DNA of 64,000 nucleotides from Zoogloea sp. LCSB751 (GTDB lineage: Bacteria; Pseudomonadota; Gammaproteobacteria; Burkholderiales; Rhodocyclaceae): the NCBI RefSeq assembly GCF_002028455.1, contig NZ_MWUM01000001.1:62001-126000 (forward strand), read 5' to 3'. Under the pieces are notes generated by a model that saw nothing but the letters and a program-made list of their open reading frames with translations, ran no database searches and was not told where the DNA came from. A program made the translations under genes and the position numbers. Shown in pieces: positions 28,078 to 40,060 of the stretch (positions within the stretch are counted from its first letter, which is position 1; the number at the start of each line of letters is the position of its first letter).

Positions 28078-28431
28078 ATGGCCGACAAAATCAAGTTTGC
28101 GCTGGCACTGGTCTTACTGGTGGCCGGCGTTGTGGGCTTCTATCTGCTCTCCGAGCAGGCGATGGTTCTGCGCGTCCTTTCGGTGCTCGCGGGTGTTGCG
28201 CTGTGCGCTGCTGTGGCTTGGAAAACCGAGCCTGGGCAGCGTTTTGCCGTTTTCGCCAACGAAACGGTAGCGGAAACCAAGAAGGTCGCCTGGCCTTCCC
28301 GCAAGGAAACGTTTCAGACCACCGGGATCGTTTTTGCTTTCGTGGTGATCATGGCGGTTTTCCTGTGGGTGACCGACAAGACCCTCGAGTGGACCCTTTA
28401 TGACCTGATCCTGGGCTGGAAAAAATCATGA
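28078..28431 (+). CDS. secE: Preprotein translocase subunit SecE
   Basis: 117 residues with three membrane helices (about 7-22, 28-47 and 80-100), as in the long proteobacterial SecE. The conserved cytoplasmic piece [17 protein letters not shown] precedes the last helix. SecE clamps SecY in the SecYEG channel. The start follows tRNA-Trp by 24 bases, and the end overlaps nusG by four bases (ATGA). Confidence 0.97.
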   Translation: MADKIKFALALVLLVAGVVGFYLLSEQAMVLRVLSVLAGVALCAAVAWKTEPGQRFAVFANETVAETKKVAWPSRKETFQTTGIVFAFVVIMAVFLWVTDKTLEWTLYDLILGWKKS

Positions 28432-28961
28432 GCAAGCGTTGGTACGTGGTACACGCCTATTCCGGCTTTGAAAAGTCGGTGCAGCGGGCGCTCGTCGAGC
28501 GTATTGCTCGAGCAGGCATGCAGGATTTCTTTGGCCAGATTCTCGTTCCCGTCGAAGAAGTCGTGGAAATGCGGAACGGTCAGAAGAGCATCTCCGAGCG
28601 CAAGTTTTTCCCCGGCTACGTGCTGGTGGAAATGGAGATGAACGACGATAGCTGGCATTTGATCAAGTCGACGCCCAAGGTTACCGGCTTTGTTGGCGGC
28701 ACGGCCAACAAGCCAACGCCGATTTCCGAAAAGGAAGTCGAGAAGATCATGCAGCAGATGCGGGATGGTGTCGACAAACCGCGTCCGAAGGTGCTGTTTG
28801 AAGTGGGTGAAATGGTGCGCGTGAAGGAGGGCCCGTTTACCGATTTCAATGGTTCCGTCGAAGAAGTCAATTACGACAAGAGCAAGATCCGTGTGTCGGT
28901 GACCATCTTTGGTCGTGCGACGCCGGTTGAGCTGGATTTTGGTCAGGTCGAAAAGACCTGA
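28428..28961 (+). CDS. nusG: Transcription elongation/antitermination factor NusG
   Basis: 177 residues. The NGN domain starts [20 protein letters not shown] and contains [14 protein letters not shown] and [10 protein letters not shown]; the C-terminal KOW domain has [18 protein letters not shown]. NusG binds RNA polymerase and links transcription to Rho and the ribosome. It overlaps secE. A nine-base inverted repeat covers its stop codon. Confidence 0.98.
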   Translation: MSKRWYVVHAYSGFEKSVQRALVERIARAGMQDFFGQILVPVEEVVEMRNGQKSISERKFFPGYVLVEMEMNDDSWHLIKSTPKVTGFVGGTANKPTPISEKEVEKIMQQMRDGVDKPRPKVLFEVGEMVRVKEGPFTDFNGSVEEVNYDKSKIRVSVTIFGRATPVELDFGQVEKT

Positions 28962-28963
28962 CC
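28941..28963 (+). terminator. Hairpin over the nusG stop codon
   Basis: GGTCAGGTC (28941-28949), loop GAAAA, GACCTGACC (28955-28963): a perfect nine-base stem that includes the nusG TGA. No T-run follows. Together with the next hairpin it forms a tandem RNA structure between nusG and rplK. Confidence 0.5.
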
Positions 28964-28967
28964 CCGC

Positions 28968-28991
28968 CAGGGCGCTGCGGCGCCCTGTTTT
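28968..28991 (+). terminator. Terminator or attenuator between nusG and rplK
   Basis: CAGGGCGC (28968-28975), loop TGCG, GCGCCCTG (28980-28987), followed by TTTT. The stem has eight pairs. The T-run is short, so partial read-through into rplK is likely. A smaller GC hairpin at 29012-29028 lies in the rplK leader, where L1 feedback could act. Confidence 0.7.
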
Positions 28992-29054
28992 GAGCCCGCA
29001 AGGGCGGAGGAGCGCGGACATTCCGCGCGCTAGCACTCAATAAGGAGTTGCCGA

Positions 29055-29486
29055 ATGGCAAAGAAGATTATTGGCTACATCAAGCTGCAGGTCCCTGCAG
29101 GTAAAGCCAACCCCAGTCCCCCGATCGGTCCGGCCCTCGGCCAGCGCGGCCTCAACATCATGGAGTTCTGCAAGGCGTTCAACGCCCAGACCCAAGGTCT
29201 TGAGCCCGGCCTGCCGATCCCCGTGGTGATCACCGCCTTCGCCGATAAGAGCTTCACCTTCGTGATGAAGTCTCCCCCGGCCACGATTCTGATCAAGAAG
29301 GCTGCCGGTATCCAGAAGGGTTCCCCCAAGCCCCATACCGACAAGGTTGGCAAGATCACCAAAGCCCAGTGCGAAGAAATCGCCAAGGTCAAGGTCAAGG
29401 ATCTCACCGCTGCCGACGTCGAAGCCGCTATCCGTACCATTGCTGGTTCCGCCCGCAGCATGGGCATCACCGTAGAGGGTCTGTAA
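29055..29486 (+). CDS. rplK: 50S ribosomal protein L11
   Basis: 143 residues, normal length. The N-terminal domain includes [25 protein letters not shown], the proline-rich region bound by thiostrepton-type inhibitors. L11 lies at the GTPase-associated centre of 23S rRNA and is needed for factor-dependent GTP hydrolysis and RelA activation. TAAGGAG precedes the ATG. It is followed two bases later by rplA, the usual L11 operon. Confidence 0.98.
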   Translation: MAKKIIGYIKLQVPAGKANPSPPIGPALGQRGLNIMEFCKAFNAQTQGLEPGLPIPVVITAFADKSFTFVMKSPPATILIKKAAGIQKGSPKPHTDKVGKITKAQCEEIAKVKVKDLTAADVEAAIRTIAGSARSMGITVEGL

Positions 29487-29488
29487 TC

Positions 29489-30190
29489 ATGGCGAAGCTT
29501 TCCAAGCGCGGTCAGGCCCTGCGTGCCAAGGTCGACCGTAACAAGACCTACCCGCTGACCGAAGCCCTGGCCCTGGTCAAGGATTGTGCCACTGCCAAGT
29601 TTGACGAGTCCGTCGATATCGCGGTGAACCTCGGCGTTGATGCCAAGAAGTCCGACCAGCTGGTTCGTGGCTCCGTGGTGCTGCCTGCCGGTACTGGCAA
29701 GAGCGTCCGCGTTGCCGTGTTTGCCCAGGGTGACAAGGCTGAAGCTGCCCGTGCGGCGGGTGCCGATGTGGTTGGTTTCGACGATCTCGCCGAGCAGGTG
29801 AAGGGCGGCACGATCGACTTCGATCTGTGCATCGCCACCCCGGACGCAATGCGTGTCGTCGGCGCCCTTGGCCAGATCCTCGGCCCCCGCGGTCTGATGC
29901 CGAATCCGAAGGTTGGCACCGTGACCATGGATGTGACCACCGCTGTCAAGAATGCCAAGGCTGGCCAGGTTCAGTACCGCACCGACAAGGCTGGTCTGAT
30001 CCACGCTACCGTGGGCCGCGCCTCCTTCTCTGTGGAAGCGCTGCAGCAGAACGTGAACGCCCTGATCGACGCGCTGGTCAAGGCCAAGCCCGCCGCTTCC
30101 AAGGGTGTGTATCTCCGCAAGGTTGCCGTGTCGTCCACCATGGGCGCCGGTGTCCGTGTGGAACCCGCAACTGTCACTGCACAGCAGTAA
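29489..30190 (+). CDS. rplA: 50S ribosomal protein L1
   Basis: 233 residues starting [14 protein letters not shown]. The frame is open further upstream inside rplK, but the conserved N-terminus and two-base spacing fix the start at 29489. The protein has the two-domain L1 fold, with [16 protein letters not shown] and [16 protein letters not shown]1 binds the E-site stalk of 23S rRNA and in many bacteria represses its own operon by binding the mRNA leader. Confidence 0.98.
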   Translation: MAKLSKRGQALRAKVDRNKTYPLTEALALVKDCATAKFDESVDIAVNLGVDAKKSDQLVRGSVVLPAGTGKSVRVAVFAQGDKAEAARAAGADVVGFDDLAEQVKGGTIDFDLCIATPDAMRVVGALGQILGPRGLMPNPKVGTVTMDVTTAVKNAKAGQVQYRTDKAGLIHATVGRASFSVEALQQNVNALIDALVKAKPAASKGVYLRKVAVSSTMGAGVRVEPATVTAQQ

Positions 30191-30204
30191 CTAGAACTTT
30201 GGGA

Positions 30205-30417
30205 CGGCCAGTCGTCGCAAGATGACTGGCCGGATCGTCAAAGACCGCAGGTGCAGTCCGGCTCCGGCAGGGCTGCTTAATCACCGAAAGCCTGCGTAGA
30301 CGGTGCCCCAGACAGGATTTCCGCTTTTCGTGCCAACGAAAGGCAAAGCTCCTGATCCAGGTCGCCGTAGGTGCGATGAAGCTTTCATCGCGTGTTGACT
30401 TGATAGGAGGAAAGACT
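30205..30417 (+). promoter_or_regulatory. rplJ (L10) leader with regulatory RNA structures
   Basis: The 227 bases between rplA and rplJ hold a strong hairpin (CGGCCAGTC 30205-30213 with GACTGGCCG 30224-30232) and near the gene a second (GCGATGAA 30373-30380 with TTCATCGC 30384-30391) before AGGAGG. In bacteria the L10-L12 complex represses rplJL by binding such a leader. A promoter may also lie here, but I see no good -35/-10 pair. Confidence 0.6.
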
Positions 30418-30918
30418 TTGAGTCTGAATCTCGACGACAAAAAGGCCGTAGTGGCCGAGGTGTCGGCGCAAGTAGCGAACGCCCAGACCATCATCGTGGC
30501 TGAGTACGCAGGTATTGCGGTGGGTAATCTCACCACGCTGCGTGCCAAGGCTCGCGAGTCCGGCGTTTATCTGCGCGTGCTGAAGAACACCCTGGCCCGT
30601 CGTGCCGTGGCGGATACGTCCTTCGCCGGGCTGTCCGATCAAATGATCGGCCCGCTGATCTACAGCATTTCCGCTGATCCCGTGGCTGCCGCCAAGGTCC
30701 TCGCCGATTTCGCGAAGACCAACGACAAGCTGGTGCTGAAGGCTGGTTCCTACGCTGGCAAGGTGCTCGATAAGGCTGGCGTGCAAGCCCTGGCCTCGAT
30801 CCCCGGCCGCGAAGAACTGCTCGCCAGGCTCGTCGGCGTCATGCAGGCCCCGGTTTCCGGCTTTGCCGTTGTGCTGGGCGCCCTCGCCAAGAAGCGTGAA
30901 GAAGAAGCCGCGGCCTGA
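30418..30918 (+). CDS. rplJ: 50S ribosomal protein L10
   Basis: 166 residues from a TTG start, with AGGAGG ending seven bases before it. The sequence [20 protein letters not shown] corresponds to the usual betaproteobacterial MSLN opening. An in-frame ATG at 30376 would add 14 residues, but it lies inside a hairpin and has no ribosome-binding site. L10 anchors the L7/L12 dimers at the stalk. A weak start codon suits a gene under translational feedback. Confidence 0.95.
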   Translation: MSLNLDDKKAVVAEVSAQVANAQTIIVAEYAGIAVGNLTTLRAKARESGVYLRVLKNTLARRAVADTSFAGLSDQMIGPLIYSISADPVAAAKVLADFAKTNDKLVLKAGSYAGKVLDKAGVQALASIPGREELLARLVGVMQAPVSGFAVVLGALAKKREEEAAA

Positions 30919-30968
30919 TTGGTCGATCCCCGGCAAAACGTACGAAATTAGATCTGGAGTATTTTGAG

Positions 30969-31346
30969 ATGGCAATTACCAAAGAAGACATCCTCGAAGC
31001 CGTTGGCGCGCTGACCGTTATCGAACTGAACGACCTGGTCAAGGCGTTCGAAGAGAAGTTTGGCGTTTCCGCCGCTGCCCTGGCTGTCGCCGCTCCTGGC
31101 GCTGCTGGTGGGGCTGCTGCTGCTGTCGAAGAGCAGACCGAGTTCAACGTCGTGCTGCTGGCCGCCGGCGACAAGAAGGTTGAAGTGATTAAGGTTGTCC
31201 GCGCCGTGACCGGCCTGGGCCTGAAGGAAGCCAAGGACCTCGTCGATGGCGCTCCGAAGCCCGTGAAGGAAGGCATCGCCAAGGCCGACGCCGAAGCGCT
31301 GAAGAAGCAGCTCGAAGACGCGGGCGCGAAGGTCGAAATCAAGTAA
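30969..31346 (+). CDS. rplL: 50S ribosomal protein L7/L12
   Basis: 125 residues. The N-terminal dimerisation domain ([30 protein letters not shown]) is followed by an Ala/Gly-rich hinge (about 40-52) and the C-terminal factor-binding domain ([40 protein letters not shown]). Several copies form the flexible stalk that recruits translation factors. It ends just before a strong attenuator hairpin preceding rpoB. Confidence 0.98.
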   Translation: MAITKEDILEAVGALTVIELNDLVKAFEEKFGVSAAALAVAAPGAAGGAAAAVEEQTEFNVVLLAAGDKKVEVIKVVRAVTGLGLKEAKDLVDGAPKPVKEGIAKADAEALKKQLEDAGAKVEIK

Positions 31347-31363
31347 TTTTGATCTCCCGCAAG

Positions 31364-31394
31364 GGGCTGATGCCGTTTTGGCATCGGCCCTTTT
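31364..31394 (+). terminator. Attenuator between rplL and rpoB
   Basis: GGGCTGATGCC (31364-31374), loop GTTTT, GGCATCGGCCC (31380-31390): an 11-pair stem with one G-T pair, then TTTT. This is where many bacteria stop most transcripts so that ribosomal proteins exceed RNA polymerase subunits. The remaining bases to 31541 show no further clear signal. Confidence 0.85.
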
Positions 31395-31541
31395 GCGCTT
31401 TCTGTTTTCTGTTTCAACCGTCCATGCCAGACGACAAAAAAGAGCGTTCGACGCAGATTAAAGCGCGCCATGCGTTGAATCAAGTGTCCGAAATGCTGTC
31501 TTTTGTCTTCTGACGTCCGACTTCTCAGACCCGGAGCATCT

Positions 31542-34500
31542 ATGGCGTACTCCTACACCGAGAAAAAGCGCATTCGTAAAAGCTTCGCCAAGCGCGCAGC
31601 TGTCAAGAATGTGCCTTATCTGCTGGCCACTCAGCTTGAATCCTATGCGTCTTTCCTGCAGGCAGATACTCTGCCTGCAGCGCGGGCAAATCAAGGTCTT
31701 CAGGCTGCCTTCAATTCCATTTTTCCGATTACCAGCCACAGCGGCAACGCTCGGCTGGAATTCGTGCAATTCAATCTCGGTGAGCCCGCCTTCGATGTGA
31801 AGGAGTGTCAGCAACGCGGCCTTACGTATGCATCGCCGCTGCGGGCACGGGTCCGTCTGGTCATCCTGGACAAGGAAGCGGCCAAGGAGACCATCAAGGA
31901 AGTCAAGGAGCAGGAAGTGTACATGGGCGAAATTCCGCTCATGACCAACAACGGCTCCTTCGTCGTGAACGGTACCGAGCGGGTCATCGTGTCCCAGCTG
32001 CACCGTTCCCCCGGCGTGTTCTTCGAGCATGACCGCGGCAAGACCCACTCTTCGGGCAAGCTGCTGTTCTCCGCGCGGATCATCCCCTACCGCGGCTCCT
32101 GGCTTGACTTCGAGTTCGATCCGAAGGACTACCTGTACTTCCGCGTGGACCGTCGCCGCAAGATGCCGGTGACCATCCTGCTGAAGGCGATCGGCATGTC
32201 GCCGGAAGAGATCCTGGCCACTTTCCACGACTTTGAGAAATTCACGCTGCTGGGCGAGGGCGCACAGTTCGGATTGGTTCCCGACCGCCTGCGTGGCGAA
32301 ATGGCGAAATTCGATGTCGTGGACGCGTCTGGCAAGGTCATCGTGACCAAGGACAAGCGGATTACCGCCAAGCACATCCGCGAACTGGCGACTGCCGGTA
32401 TCGACGTGGTCACCGTGCCGGATGACTTCCTGCTGGGGCGTGTGCTGGCCACCAACATCGTCAGCCCCGATGGCGAGCTGGTTGCGCGCGCCAACGAAGA
32501 GATCACCGAAGACGTCCTTGACAAGCTGCGGGATGCCGGTGTCACCGATTTCAACACGCTGTACCTGAACGACCTGGACCGCGGTTCGCACATTTCCCAG
32601 ACCCTGCGGACGGACGAAACGGCCGACCAGTGGGCTGCCCGCGTGGCAATCTACCGCATGATGCGTCCGGGCGAGCCGCCCACGGAAGATGCCGTCGAAG
32701 CGCTGTTCCAGGGCCTGTTCTACCTGCCCGAGCGTTACGACCTGTCGGTTGTCGGCCGCATGAAGTTCAATCGCCGTGCCTACCCAGAGAAGCTGGACGA
32801 CAAGGCGCCCGATTGGCAGAAGCGTCTCTACGAGACCGTCGGTCGCAAGGATGGTGAAGGTCCGGGCACCCTGTCCAACGAGGACATCCTGGCGGTTGTC
32901 GGCGTGCTTGTCGAACTGCGTAACGGCCGCGGCGAGATCGACGATATCGACCACCTTGGCAACCGTCGCGTGCGTTCCGTCGGCGAACTGGCCGAGAACC
33001 AGTTCCGTGCCGGTCTGGTGCGTGTCGAGCGGGCGGTAAAGGAGCGTCTTGGCCAGGCCGAGAGCGACAATCTGATGCCGCACGACCTGATCAATGCGAA
33101 GCCGATCAGCGCCGCCATCAAGGAGTTCTTCGGTTCCAGTCAGTTGTCCCAGTTCATGGACCAGACCAATCCGCTGGCCGAGATCACCCACAAGCGCCGC
33201 GTGTCGGCCCTTGGCCCGGGCGGTCTGACCCGCGAGCGCGCCGGCTTCGAAGTGCGAGATGTGCACCCGACCCACTACGGCCGCGTGTGTCCGATCGAAA
33301 CGCCGGAAGGTCCGAACATCGGCCTGATCAACTCGCTGGCGCTGTTTGCCCGCACCAATCAGTACGGCTTCCTCGAGACCCCGTACCGCAAGGTGGTGGA
33401 CAGCAAGATCACCGACCAGATCGACTACCTGTCGGCTATTGAGGAAGGTCAGTACGTGATCGCCCAGGCGAACGCGGAAATCGACGCCGAAGGCAAGCTG
33501 ATCGACGAGCTGGTGTCCTGCCGTATCCGCGGCGAATCGATGCTGGTGACCGCCGACCAGATCCAGTACATGGACGTGGCGCCAGGTCAGATCGTGTCTG
33601 TGGCGGCCTCACTGATTCCGTTCCTGGAACACGACGACGCGAACCGCGCACTGATGGGCGCCAACATGCAGCGTCAGGCGGTGCCCTGCCTGCGTCCGGA
33701 GAAGCCTTTCGTCGGTACCGGTATCGAGCGCACCGTGGCGGTGGACTCGGGTACTGCCGAACAGGCGCGGCGCGGCGGTATCGTCGACTACGTGGATGCC
33801 AACCGTATCGTGATCCGCGTGAACGACGATGAAACCGTGGCTGGTGAAGTCGGTGTCGATATCTACAACTTGATCAAGTACACCCGCTCCAACCAGAACA
33901 CCAACATCAACCAGCGTCCGGTGGTGAAAGTGGGCGACGTGGTGGCGCGCGGCGACGTGATCGCCGACGGTGCTTCCACCGACATGGGCGAACTGGCGCT
34001 TGGCCAGAACATGTTGATCGCCTACATGACCTGGAACGGCTACAACTTCGAAGATTCGATCCTGATCTCCGAACGCGTGGTGGCGGATGACCGCTTCACC
34101 TCGATCCACATCGAGGAACTGACCGTCGTTGCCCGTGACACCAAACTGGGCCCCGAAGAAATCACCCGTGATATCGCATCCCTCGGCGAAGCACAGCTGT
34201 CCCGCCTCGACGAGTCCGGCATCGTTTACATCGGCGCGGAAGTCGAAGCCGGTGACGTGCTGGTCGGCAAGGTGACGCCGAAGGGCGAAACCCAGCTGAC
34301 GCCGGAAGAAAAGCTGCTGCGCGCGATCTTCGGCGAGAAGGCTTCCGATGTGAAGGATACTTCGCTGCGCGTGCCGTCCGGCATGAACGGCGTGGTCATT
34401 GACGTGCAGGTGTTCACCCGCGAAGGTATCGAGCGCGACAAGCGTGCCCAGTCGATCATCGACGACATGCTGCGCGGCTTCAAGACTGATCTGGCCGACC

Positions 34501-35672
34501 AGATGCGTATCGTGGAGCGCGATGCCTTCGAGCGTATCGAGCGGATGATCATCGGTCAGCCGGCTAACGGTGGTCCGAAGCGTCTGGCCAAGGGGGCCGC
34601 GATCACCAAGGAATATCTGGAAGGTCTCGAGCACTACACCTGGTTCGACATCCGCATGGCCGACGAGGCCATCGCGGCGCAGATGGAGTCCGTGCGCGAA
34701 GCCCTCGAGAAGACCCGCAAGGACTTCGATCTGGCCTTCGAAGCCAAGAAGAAGAAGCTCACCCAGGGCGACGAACTGCCGCCGGGCGTGCAGAAGATGG
34801 TCAAGGTGTACCTCGCCGTGAAGCGTCGTCTGCAGCCTGGTGACAAGATGGCCGGCCGTCACGGTAACAAGGGTGTGGTCTCCAAGATCGTTCCGGTTGA
34901 AGACATGCCGTACATGGAAGACGGTACGCCGATGGACATCGTGCTGAACCCGTTGGGCGTGCCGTCGCGGATGAACATCGGTCAGGTGCTGGAAACCCAT
35001 CTGGGCTGGGCTGCCAAGGGCCTCGGCAACAAGATCGACAGCATGCTGCGTGCCAAGGCCACTGCCGCCGAGGTTCGCGGTTTCCTGGAAGAGATCTATA
35101 ACGATAGTGGCAAGCCTGAGGAAATCAGCGACTTCAGCGAAACCGAAGTGTTCGAACTGGCGCATAACCTGCGCAAGGGCGTGCCTTTCGCAACCCCCGT
35201 CTTCGACGGCGCGGAAGAAGATGAAATTCAGGGCATGCTCGAGCTGGCAGGTCTGCCGTCCAGTGGTCAGGTCAACCTGTTCGATGGCCGCACCGGCGAG
35301 CCCTTCGAGCGTCAGGTGACCGTCGGCTACAAGCACATGCTGAAGCTGCACCACTTGGTCGACGACAAGATGCATGCCCGTTCCACCGGTCCGTACTCCC
35401 TGGTTACTCAGCAGCCGCTGGGTGGTAAGGCTCAGTTCGGTGGTCAGCGTTTCGGGGAAATGGAAGTGTGGGCACTCGAGGCCTACGGTGCCGCCTACAC
35501 GCTGCAGGAAATGCTTACCGTCAAGTCGGACGACGTTACCGGCCGGACCAAGGTGTACGAAAACATCGTCAAGGGCGAGCACAAGATCGATGCCGGTATG
35601 CCGGAATCCTTCAACGTGCTGGTCAAGGAAATTCGCTCTCTGGCCATCGATATCGATCTGGACCGCTACTAA
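31542..35672 (+). CDS. rpoB: RNA polymerase beta subunit
   Basis: 1376 residues, starting [15 protein letters not shown]. Upstream in-frame codons from 31503 are not conserved sequence. The rifampicin region near 530-575 is intact wild type by eye ([25 protein letters not shown]: the D, H and S positions commonly mutated are normal). The C-terminal part has [16 protein letters not shown] and [18 protein letters not shown]. Together with beta-prime it forms the catalytic core. It follows the rplL attenuator and is cotranscribed with rpoC. Confidence 0.99.
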   Translation: MAYSYTEKKRIRKSFAKRAAVKNVPYLLATQLESYASFLQADTLPAARANQGLQAAFNSIFPITSHSGNARLEFVQFNLGEPAFDVKECQQRGLTYASPLRARVRLVILDKEAAKETIKEVKEQEVYMGEIPLMTNNGSFVVNGTERVIVSQLHRSPGVFFEHDRGKTHSSGKLLFSARIIPYRGSWLDFEFDPKDYLYFRVDRRRKMPVTILLKAIGMSPEEILATFHDFEKFTLLGEGAQFGLVPDRLRGEMAKFDVVDASGKVIVTKDKRITAKHIRELATAGIDVVTVPDDFLLGRVLATNIVSPDGELVARANEEITEDVLDKLRDAGVTDFNTLYLNDLDRGSHISQTLRTDETADQWAARVAIYRMMRPGEPPTEDAVEALFQGLFYLPERYDLSVVGRMKFNRRAYPEKLDDKAPDWQKRLYETVGRKDGEGPGTLSNEDILAVVGVLVELRNGRGEIDDIDHLGNRRVRSVGELAENQFRAGLVRVERAVKERLGQAESDNLMPHDLINAKPISAAIKEFFGSSQLSQFMDQTNPLAEITHKRRVSALGPGGLTRERAGFEVRDVHPTHYGRVCPIETPEGPNIGLINSLALFARTNQYGFLETPYRKVVDSKITDQIDYLSAIEEGQYVIAQANAEIDAEGKLIDELVSCRIRGESMLVTADQIQYMDVAPGQIVSVAASLIPFLEHDDANRALMGANMQRQAVPCLRPEKPFVGTGIERTVAVDSGTAEQARRGGIVDYVDANRIVIRVNDDETVAGEVGVDIYNLIKYTRSNQNTNINQRPVVKVGDVVARGDVIADGASTDMGELALGQNMLIAYMTWNGYNFEDSILISERVVADDRFTSIHIEELTVVARDTKLGPEEITRDIASLGEAQLSRLDESGIVYIGAEVEAGDVLVGKVTPKGETQLTPEEKLLRAIFGEKASDVKDTSLRVPSGMNGVVIDVQVFTREGIERDKRAQSIIDDMLRGFKTDLADQMRIVERDAFERIERMIIGQPANGGPKRLAKGAAITKEYLEGLEHYTWFDIRMADEAIAAQMESVREALEKTRKDFDLAFEAKKKKLTQGDELPPGVQKMVKVYLAVKRRLQPGDKMAGRHGNKGVVSKIVPVEDMPYMEDGTPMDIVLNPLGVPSRMNIGQVLETHLGWAAKGLGNKIDSMLRAKATAAEVRGFLEEIYNDSGKPEEISDFSETEVFELAHNLRKGVPFATPVFDGAEEDEIQGMLELAGLPSSGQVNLFDGRTGEPFERQVTVGYKHMLKLHHLVDDKMHARSTGPYSLVTQQPLGGKAQFGGQRFGEMEVWALEAYGAAYTLQEMLTVKSDDVTGRTKVYENIVKGEHKIDAGMPESFNVLVKEIRSLAIDIDLDRY

Positions 35673-35717
35673 GCGGCCGGTTTCGACGATGCGTGCTCAC
35701 CCTGGATGGAGTGATTG

Positions 35718-38700
35718 ATGAAAAGTTTGCTCGCTGATCTGTTCAAGCAAAGCCTGCCGAACGAGGAAGAGTTCGATGCCATTACCATCAGCCTGGCGTC
35801 TCCCGAGACGATCCGGTCCTGGTCGTATGGCGAAGTGAAGAAGCCTGAGACCATCAACTACCGGACTTTCAAGCCGGAACGTGATGGCCTCTTCTGTGCC
35901 AAGATCTTTGGCCCGGTGAAGGACTACGAGTGTCTGTGCGGCAAGTACAAGCGCCTCAAGCACCGCGGTGTGATCTGCGAGAAGTGCGGCGTCGAAGTGA
36001 CGCTGTCGAAGGTCCGCCGTGAACGCATGGCGCACATCGAGCTGGCCTCGGTGGTTGCCCATATCTGGTTCCTGAAGAGCCTGCCGAGCCGTCTCGGCAT
36101 GGTGCTCGACATGACCCTGCGCGACATTGAACGCGTGCTGTACTTTGAAGCCTACGTGGTCACCGATCCCGGCATGACCCCGCTGAACCGTGCCCAGATC
36201 CTGTCGGAAGACGATTATCTGGCCAAGGTTGAAGAGTACGGTGACGACTTCATCGCGCTGATGGGCGCCGAAGGTATCCGCGAGATGCTGCGCAGCCTCG
36301 ATCTGCCCCACGAGATCGAGAAGCTCCGCTCCGAGCTGGAAACCACCGGTTCCGAAGCCAAGATCAAGAAGATCTCCAAGCGCCTGAAAGTGCTGGAGGC
36401 CTTCCAGCAGTCCGGCATCAAGCCGGACTGGATGATCCTCGAAGTGCTGCCCGTGCTGCCGCCGGACCTGCGTCCGCTGGTTCCGCTGGACGGCGGCCGC
36501 TTTGCGACTTCCGACCTGAACGACCTCTACCGTCGCGTCATCAACCGGAACAACCGTCTGAAGCGTCTGCTCGAGCTGAAGGCGCCGGAAATCATCGTCC
36601 GCAACGAAAAGCGGATGCTGCAGGAGTCCGTCGACTCCCTGCTCGACAACGGTCGTCGCGGCAAGGCCATGACCGGTGCCAACAAGCGTCCGCTCAAGTC
36701 CCTGGCCGACATGATCAAGGGTAAGGGCGGTCGCTTCCGTCAGAACCTGCTGGGTAAGCGCGTTGACTACTCCGGCCGTTCGGTGATTACCGTGGGCCCG
36801 CAGCTCAAGCTGCACCAGTGCGGCCTGCCCAAGCTGATGGCGCTCGAGCTGTTCAAGCCTTTCATCTTCAACAAGCTCGAACTGATGGGGCTTGCGACCA
36901 CCATCAAGCAGGCCAAGAAGATGGTGGAAGGCCAGGAGCCGGTGGTGTGGGACATCCTCGAAGAGGTGATCCGCGAACATCCGGTCATGCTGAACCGTGC
37001 GCCGACGCTGCACCGTCTGGGTATCCAGGCCTTCGAGCCGACCCTGATCGAAGGCAAGGCACTGCAACTGCACCCGCTGGTCTGCGTGGCGTTCAACGCC
37101 GACTTCGACGGTGACCAGATGGCCGTCCACGTGCCGCTGTCGCTGGAAGCGCAGATGGAAGCCCGCACGCTGATGCTGGCGTCCAACAACGTCCTGTCCC
37201 CTGCCAACGGTGAGCCGATCATCGTGCCGTCCCAGGATATCGTGCTGGGTCTGTACTATGCGACGCGCGCCGGTGTAAATGCCAAGGGCGAGGGCATGGC
37301 GTTTGCCGATGTGGGCGAAGTGAAGCGCGCCTACGAGTCGGGTCAGGTGTCCCTGCACGCCAAGGTCATCGTCCGCCTGAAGGAATGGGATCTGGGGCCG
37401 GAAGGCGAGACGATCGAAAAGATCACCCGCCACGAGACCACCGTTGGTCGCGCCATCCTGTCGGAAATCCTGCCGGCGGGTCTTCCCTTCAGCGTGCTGC
37501 AGAAGCCGATGAAAAAGAAGGAGATCTCCAAGCTGATCAACGCCTCCTTCCGGCGTTGCGGCCTGAAGGCCACCGTGATCTTTGCCGACAAGTTGATGCA
37601 GGCCGGCTTCGGTCTCGCAACCCGCGCCGGTATCTCGATCGCCGTGAAGGACATGCTGGTGCCCGAACTGAAGCACCCGCTGATCCAGGCTGCCGAGCAG
37701 GAAGTCAAGGAAATCGCCCAGCAGTACACCTCCGGTCTGGTGACCGATGGTGAGCGCTACAACAAGGTGGTGGATATCTGGGGCCGCGCCGGTGACCAGG
37801 TCGCCAAGGCGATGATGGACCAGCTTGGCCAGGAGGATGTCGTCGATCGCAACGGCAAGACGGTCAAACAGGAGTCCTTCAACTCCATCTACATGATGGC
37901 CGACTCCGGCGCACGGGGTTCCGCTGCGCAGATCCGTCAGCTGGCCGGTATGCGCGGTCTGATGGCGAAGCCGGACGGCTCCATTATCGAGACTCCGATT
38001 ACGACCAACTTCCGCGAAGGTCTGAACGTTCTGCAGTACTTCATCTCCACCCACGGTGCCCGTAAGGGTCTGGCGGATACGGCGCTGAAGACCGCGAACT
38101 CCGGTTACCTGACCCGTCGTCTGGTGGACGTGACGCAGGATCTGGTGGTCATCGAGGATGACTGCGGCACGAAGAGCGGCTTCCTGATGAAGGCCCTGAT
38201 CGAAGGCGGTGAGGTTGTGGAGCCGCTGCGCGACCGGATTCTCGGCCGCGTTACGACCGATGACCTGGTTAATCCGGATACGCAGGAAACCGTTATCGAC
38301 GCTGGCACGATGCTGGACGAAGATGCGGTGGAGCTCATCGAGAGCCTCGGCATCGACGAAGTCCGCGTGCGCACTCCGCTGTCCTGCGAGACTCGCTATG
38401 GTCTGTGCGCCAAGTGCTATGGCCGCGATCTCGGCCGCGGCTCCCTGGTAAATGCCGGTGAGGCTGTCGGCGTGATCGCTGCCCAGTCGATCGGTGAGCC
38501 GGGTACCCAGCTGACGATGCGTACCTTCCACGTGGGTGGTGCCGCATCCCGGGCCGCCGCCGCCAGTTCGGTCGAGGCCAAGTCTGCCGGCGTGATCCGC
38601 TTCACGCAGAACATGCGTTATGTGGCCAACGCCAAGGGTGAGAAGATCGTGATTTCCCGGTCGGCCGAAGTCGTCGTGACCGACGAAATGGGCCGCGAGC

Positions 38701-39929
38701 GTGAGCGCCACAAGATTCCTTACGGCGCCACCCTGGCTGTCGACGAGGGCGTGGCGATCAAGGCGGGCACCCAGCTTGCCACGTGGGATCCCCACACTCG
38801 TCCGATCATTACGGAATACGCCGGCTTCGTTAAGTTCGAGAATGTCGAAGAGGGCGTCACCGTTGCGAAGCAGATCGACGAAGTGACGGGTCTGTCCACG
38901 CTGGTGGTCATCGATGCCAAGCGGCGCGGCGCCAGCTCGGCGAAGGGTGTGCGTCCGCAGGTCAAGCTGCTGACCGAGACCGGCGAGGAAGTGAGGATCG
39001 CCGGTACCGAGCACGCCGTGTCGATCACCTTCCAGGTCGGTTCGCTGATCACCGTGAAGGATGGTCAGGAAGTCTCCGTGGGTGACGTGCTTGCACGTAT
39101 CCCGCAGGAATCCGCGAAGACTCGCGACATTACCGGTGGTTTGCCGCGAGTGGCAGAACTCTTCGAGGCTCGCGCCCCGAAGGATGCGGGCGTTCTGGCC
39201 GAGGTGACGGGTACCGTCTCCTTCGGCAAGGATACCAAGGGCAAGCAGCGTCTCGTGATCACCGAGCCGGACGGCACGGTCCACGAGTTCCTGATCCCGA
39301 AGGACAAGCACGTCATGGTGCACGATGGCCAAGTCGTGAACAAGGGCGAGCTGATCGTCGACGGTCCGGCGGATCCGCACGACATCCTGCGTCTGCAGGG
39401 TGTCGAGGCTCTGGCCCGCTATATCATCGACGAGGTGCAGGACGTGTATCGACTGCAGGGCGTGAAGATCAACGACAAGCACATCGAGGTGATCGTTCGC
39501 CAGATGCTGCGTCGCGTGGTTATCACCGACCCGGGCGATACCGGTTTCATCCGCGAAGAGCAGGTCGAGCGTGCGGAAGTACTGGACGAGAACGACAAGA
39601 TCGTTGCCGAAGGCAAGCTGCCGGCCAACTACAGCTACCTGTTGCTGGGTATCACGAAGGCGTCGCTGTCTACCGACTCGTTCATCTCCGCGGCTTCCTT
39701 CCAGGAAACGACCCGCGTGCTCACCGAGGCCGCAATTCTCGGCAAGCGTGACGAGCTTCGTGGCCTCAAGGAAAACGTCATTGTCGGTCGTCTCATTCCG
39801 GCGGGTACCGGTCTGGCCTATCACCGCAATCGCAAAGCCCAGACACTGGGTGAGGATCTAGGTGAAGGGCATGCCTGGGAGCCGCGGGTCGAGGCCTCGG
39901 AAGCCGAAAATGCCCCGCATGCTGGTTGA
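35718..39929 (+). CDS. rpoC: RNA polymerase beta-prime subunit
   Basis: 1403 residues starting MKSLLADLF (a TTG one codon earlier is less likely). The N-terminal zinc site [20 protein letters not shown] is complete. The active-site loop [12 protein letters not shown] binds catalytic Mg2+. The second zinc site is seen in [18 protein letters not shown]. The stop codon overlaps the -35 element of the next promoter (rpsL). Confidence 0.99.
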   Translation: MKSLLADLFKQSLPNEEEFDAITISLASPETIRSWSYGEVKKPETINYRTFKPERDGLFCAKIFGPVKDYECLCGKYKRLKHRGVICEKCGVEVTLSKVRRERMAHIELASVVAHIWFLKSLPSRLGMVLDMTLRDIERVLYFEAYVVTDPGMTPLNRAQILSEDDYLAKVEEYGDDFIALMGAEGIREMLRSLDLPHEIEKLRSELETTGSEAKIKKISKRLKVLEAFQQSGIKPDWMILEVLPVLPPDLRPLVPLDGGRFATSDLNDLYRRVINRNNRLKRLLELKAPEIIVRNEKRMLQESVDSLLDNGRRGKAMTGANKRPLKSLADMIKGKGGRFRQNLLGKRVDYSGRSVITVGPQLKLHQCGLPKLMALELFKPFIFNKLELMGLATTIKQAKKMVEGQEPVVWDILEEVIREHPVMLNRAPTLHRLGIQAFEPTLIEGKALQLHPLVCVAFNADFDGDQMAVHVPLSLEAQMEARTLMLASNNVLSPANGEPIIVPSQDIVLGLYYATRAGVNAKGEGMAFADVGEVKRAYESGQVSLHAKVIVRLKEWDLGPEGETIEKITRHETTVGRAILSEILPAGLPFSVLQKPMKKKEISKLINASFRRCGLKATVIFADKLMQAGFGLATRAGISIAVKDMLVPELKHPLIQAAEQEVKEIAQQYTSGLVTDGERYNKVVDIWGRAGDQVAKAMMDQLGQEDVVDRNGKTVKQESFNSIYMMADSGARGSAAQIRQLAGMRGLMAKPDGSIIETPITTNFREGLNVLQYFISTHGARKGLADTALKTANSGYLTRRLVDVTQDLVVIEDDCGTKSGFLMKALIEGGEVVEPLRDRILGRVTTDDLVNPDTQETVIDAGTMLDEDAVELIESLGIDEVRVRTPLSCETRYGLCAKCYGRDLGRGSLVNAGEAVGVIAAQSIGEPGTQLTMRTFHVGGAASRAAAASSVEAKSAGVIRFTQNMRYVANAKGEKIVISRSAEVVVTDEMGRERERHKIPYGATLAVDEGVAIKAGTQLATWDPHTRPIITEYAGFVKFENVEEGVTVAKQIDEVTGLSTLVVIDAKRRGASSAKGVRPQVKLLTETGEEVRIAGTEHAVSITFQVGSLITVKDGQEVSVGDVLARIPQESAKTRDITGGLPRVAELFEARAPKDAGVLAEVTGTVSFGKDTKGKQRLVITEPDGTVHEFLIPKDKHVMVHDGQVVNKGELIVDGPADPHDILRLQGVEALARYIIDEVQDVYRLQGVKINDKHIEVIVRQMLRRVVITDPGDTGFIREEQVERAEVLDENDKIVAEGKLPANYSYLLLGITKASLSTDSFISAASFQETTRVLTEAAILGKRDELRGLKENVIVGRLIPAGTGLAYHRNRKAQTLGEDLGEGHAWEPRVEASEAENAPHAG

Positions 39930-39955
39930 CGAAAACTTGACGAAGGCGATATACT
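39926..39955 (+). promoter_or_regulatory. Promoter of the str operon (rpsL)
   Basis: TTGACG at 39926-39931, overlapping the rpoC stop, an 18-base spacer, TATACT at 39950-39955. Each hexamer has five of six consensus bases. The first gene rpsL starts about 100 bases downstream, after a terminator-like hairpin. Confidence 0.75.
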
Positions 39956-40010
39956 CCGGCCTCTTTTTGCGGACTGGCCAATCGTAGTCAGTCGCAGCCG
40001 GAATAACCAT

Positions 40011-40045
40011 CCGAGGCGGTCCCTGGCGGGCTGCCTCGGTGTTTT
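40011..40045 (+). terminator. Attenuator-like hairpin in the rpsL leader
   Basis: CCGAGGC (40011-40017) pairs with GCCTCGG (40033-40039), with further pairing inside the loop, and TGTTTT follows. It lies between the promoter and the rpsL start. It may end rpoBC transcripts, act as a str-operon attenuator, or both. Confidence 0.6.
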
Positions 40046-40060
40046 GGGAAATTCTTAGCT

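Noticed and set aside
29241..29250. GCCGATAA-like strings inside rplK and rplN as sigma-28 promoters
   Set aside because: They lie inside coding sequence without a TAAA element at the correct distance.
35697..39824. A very long open frame antisense to rpoC, and similar long antisense frames over hyp and rpoB genes
   Set aside because: They mirror the codon bias of the genuine genes on the other strand, resemble no protein family, and are expected in GC-rich DNA.
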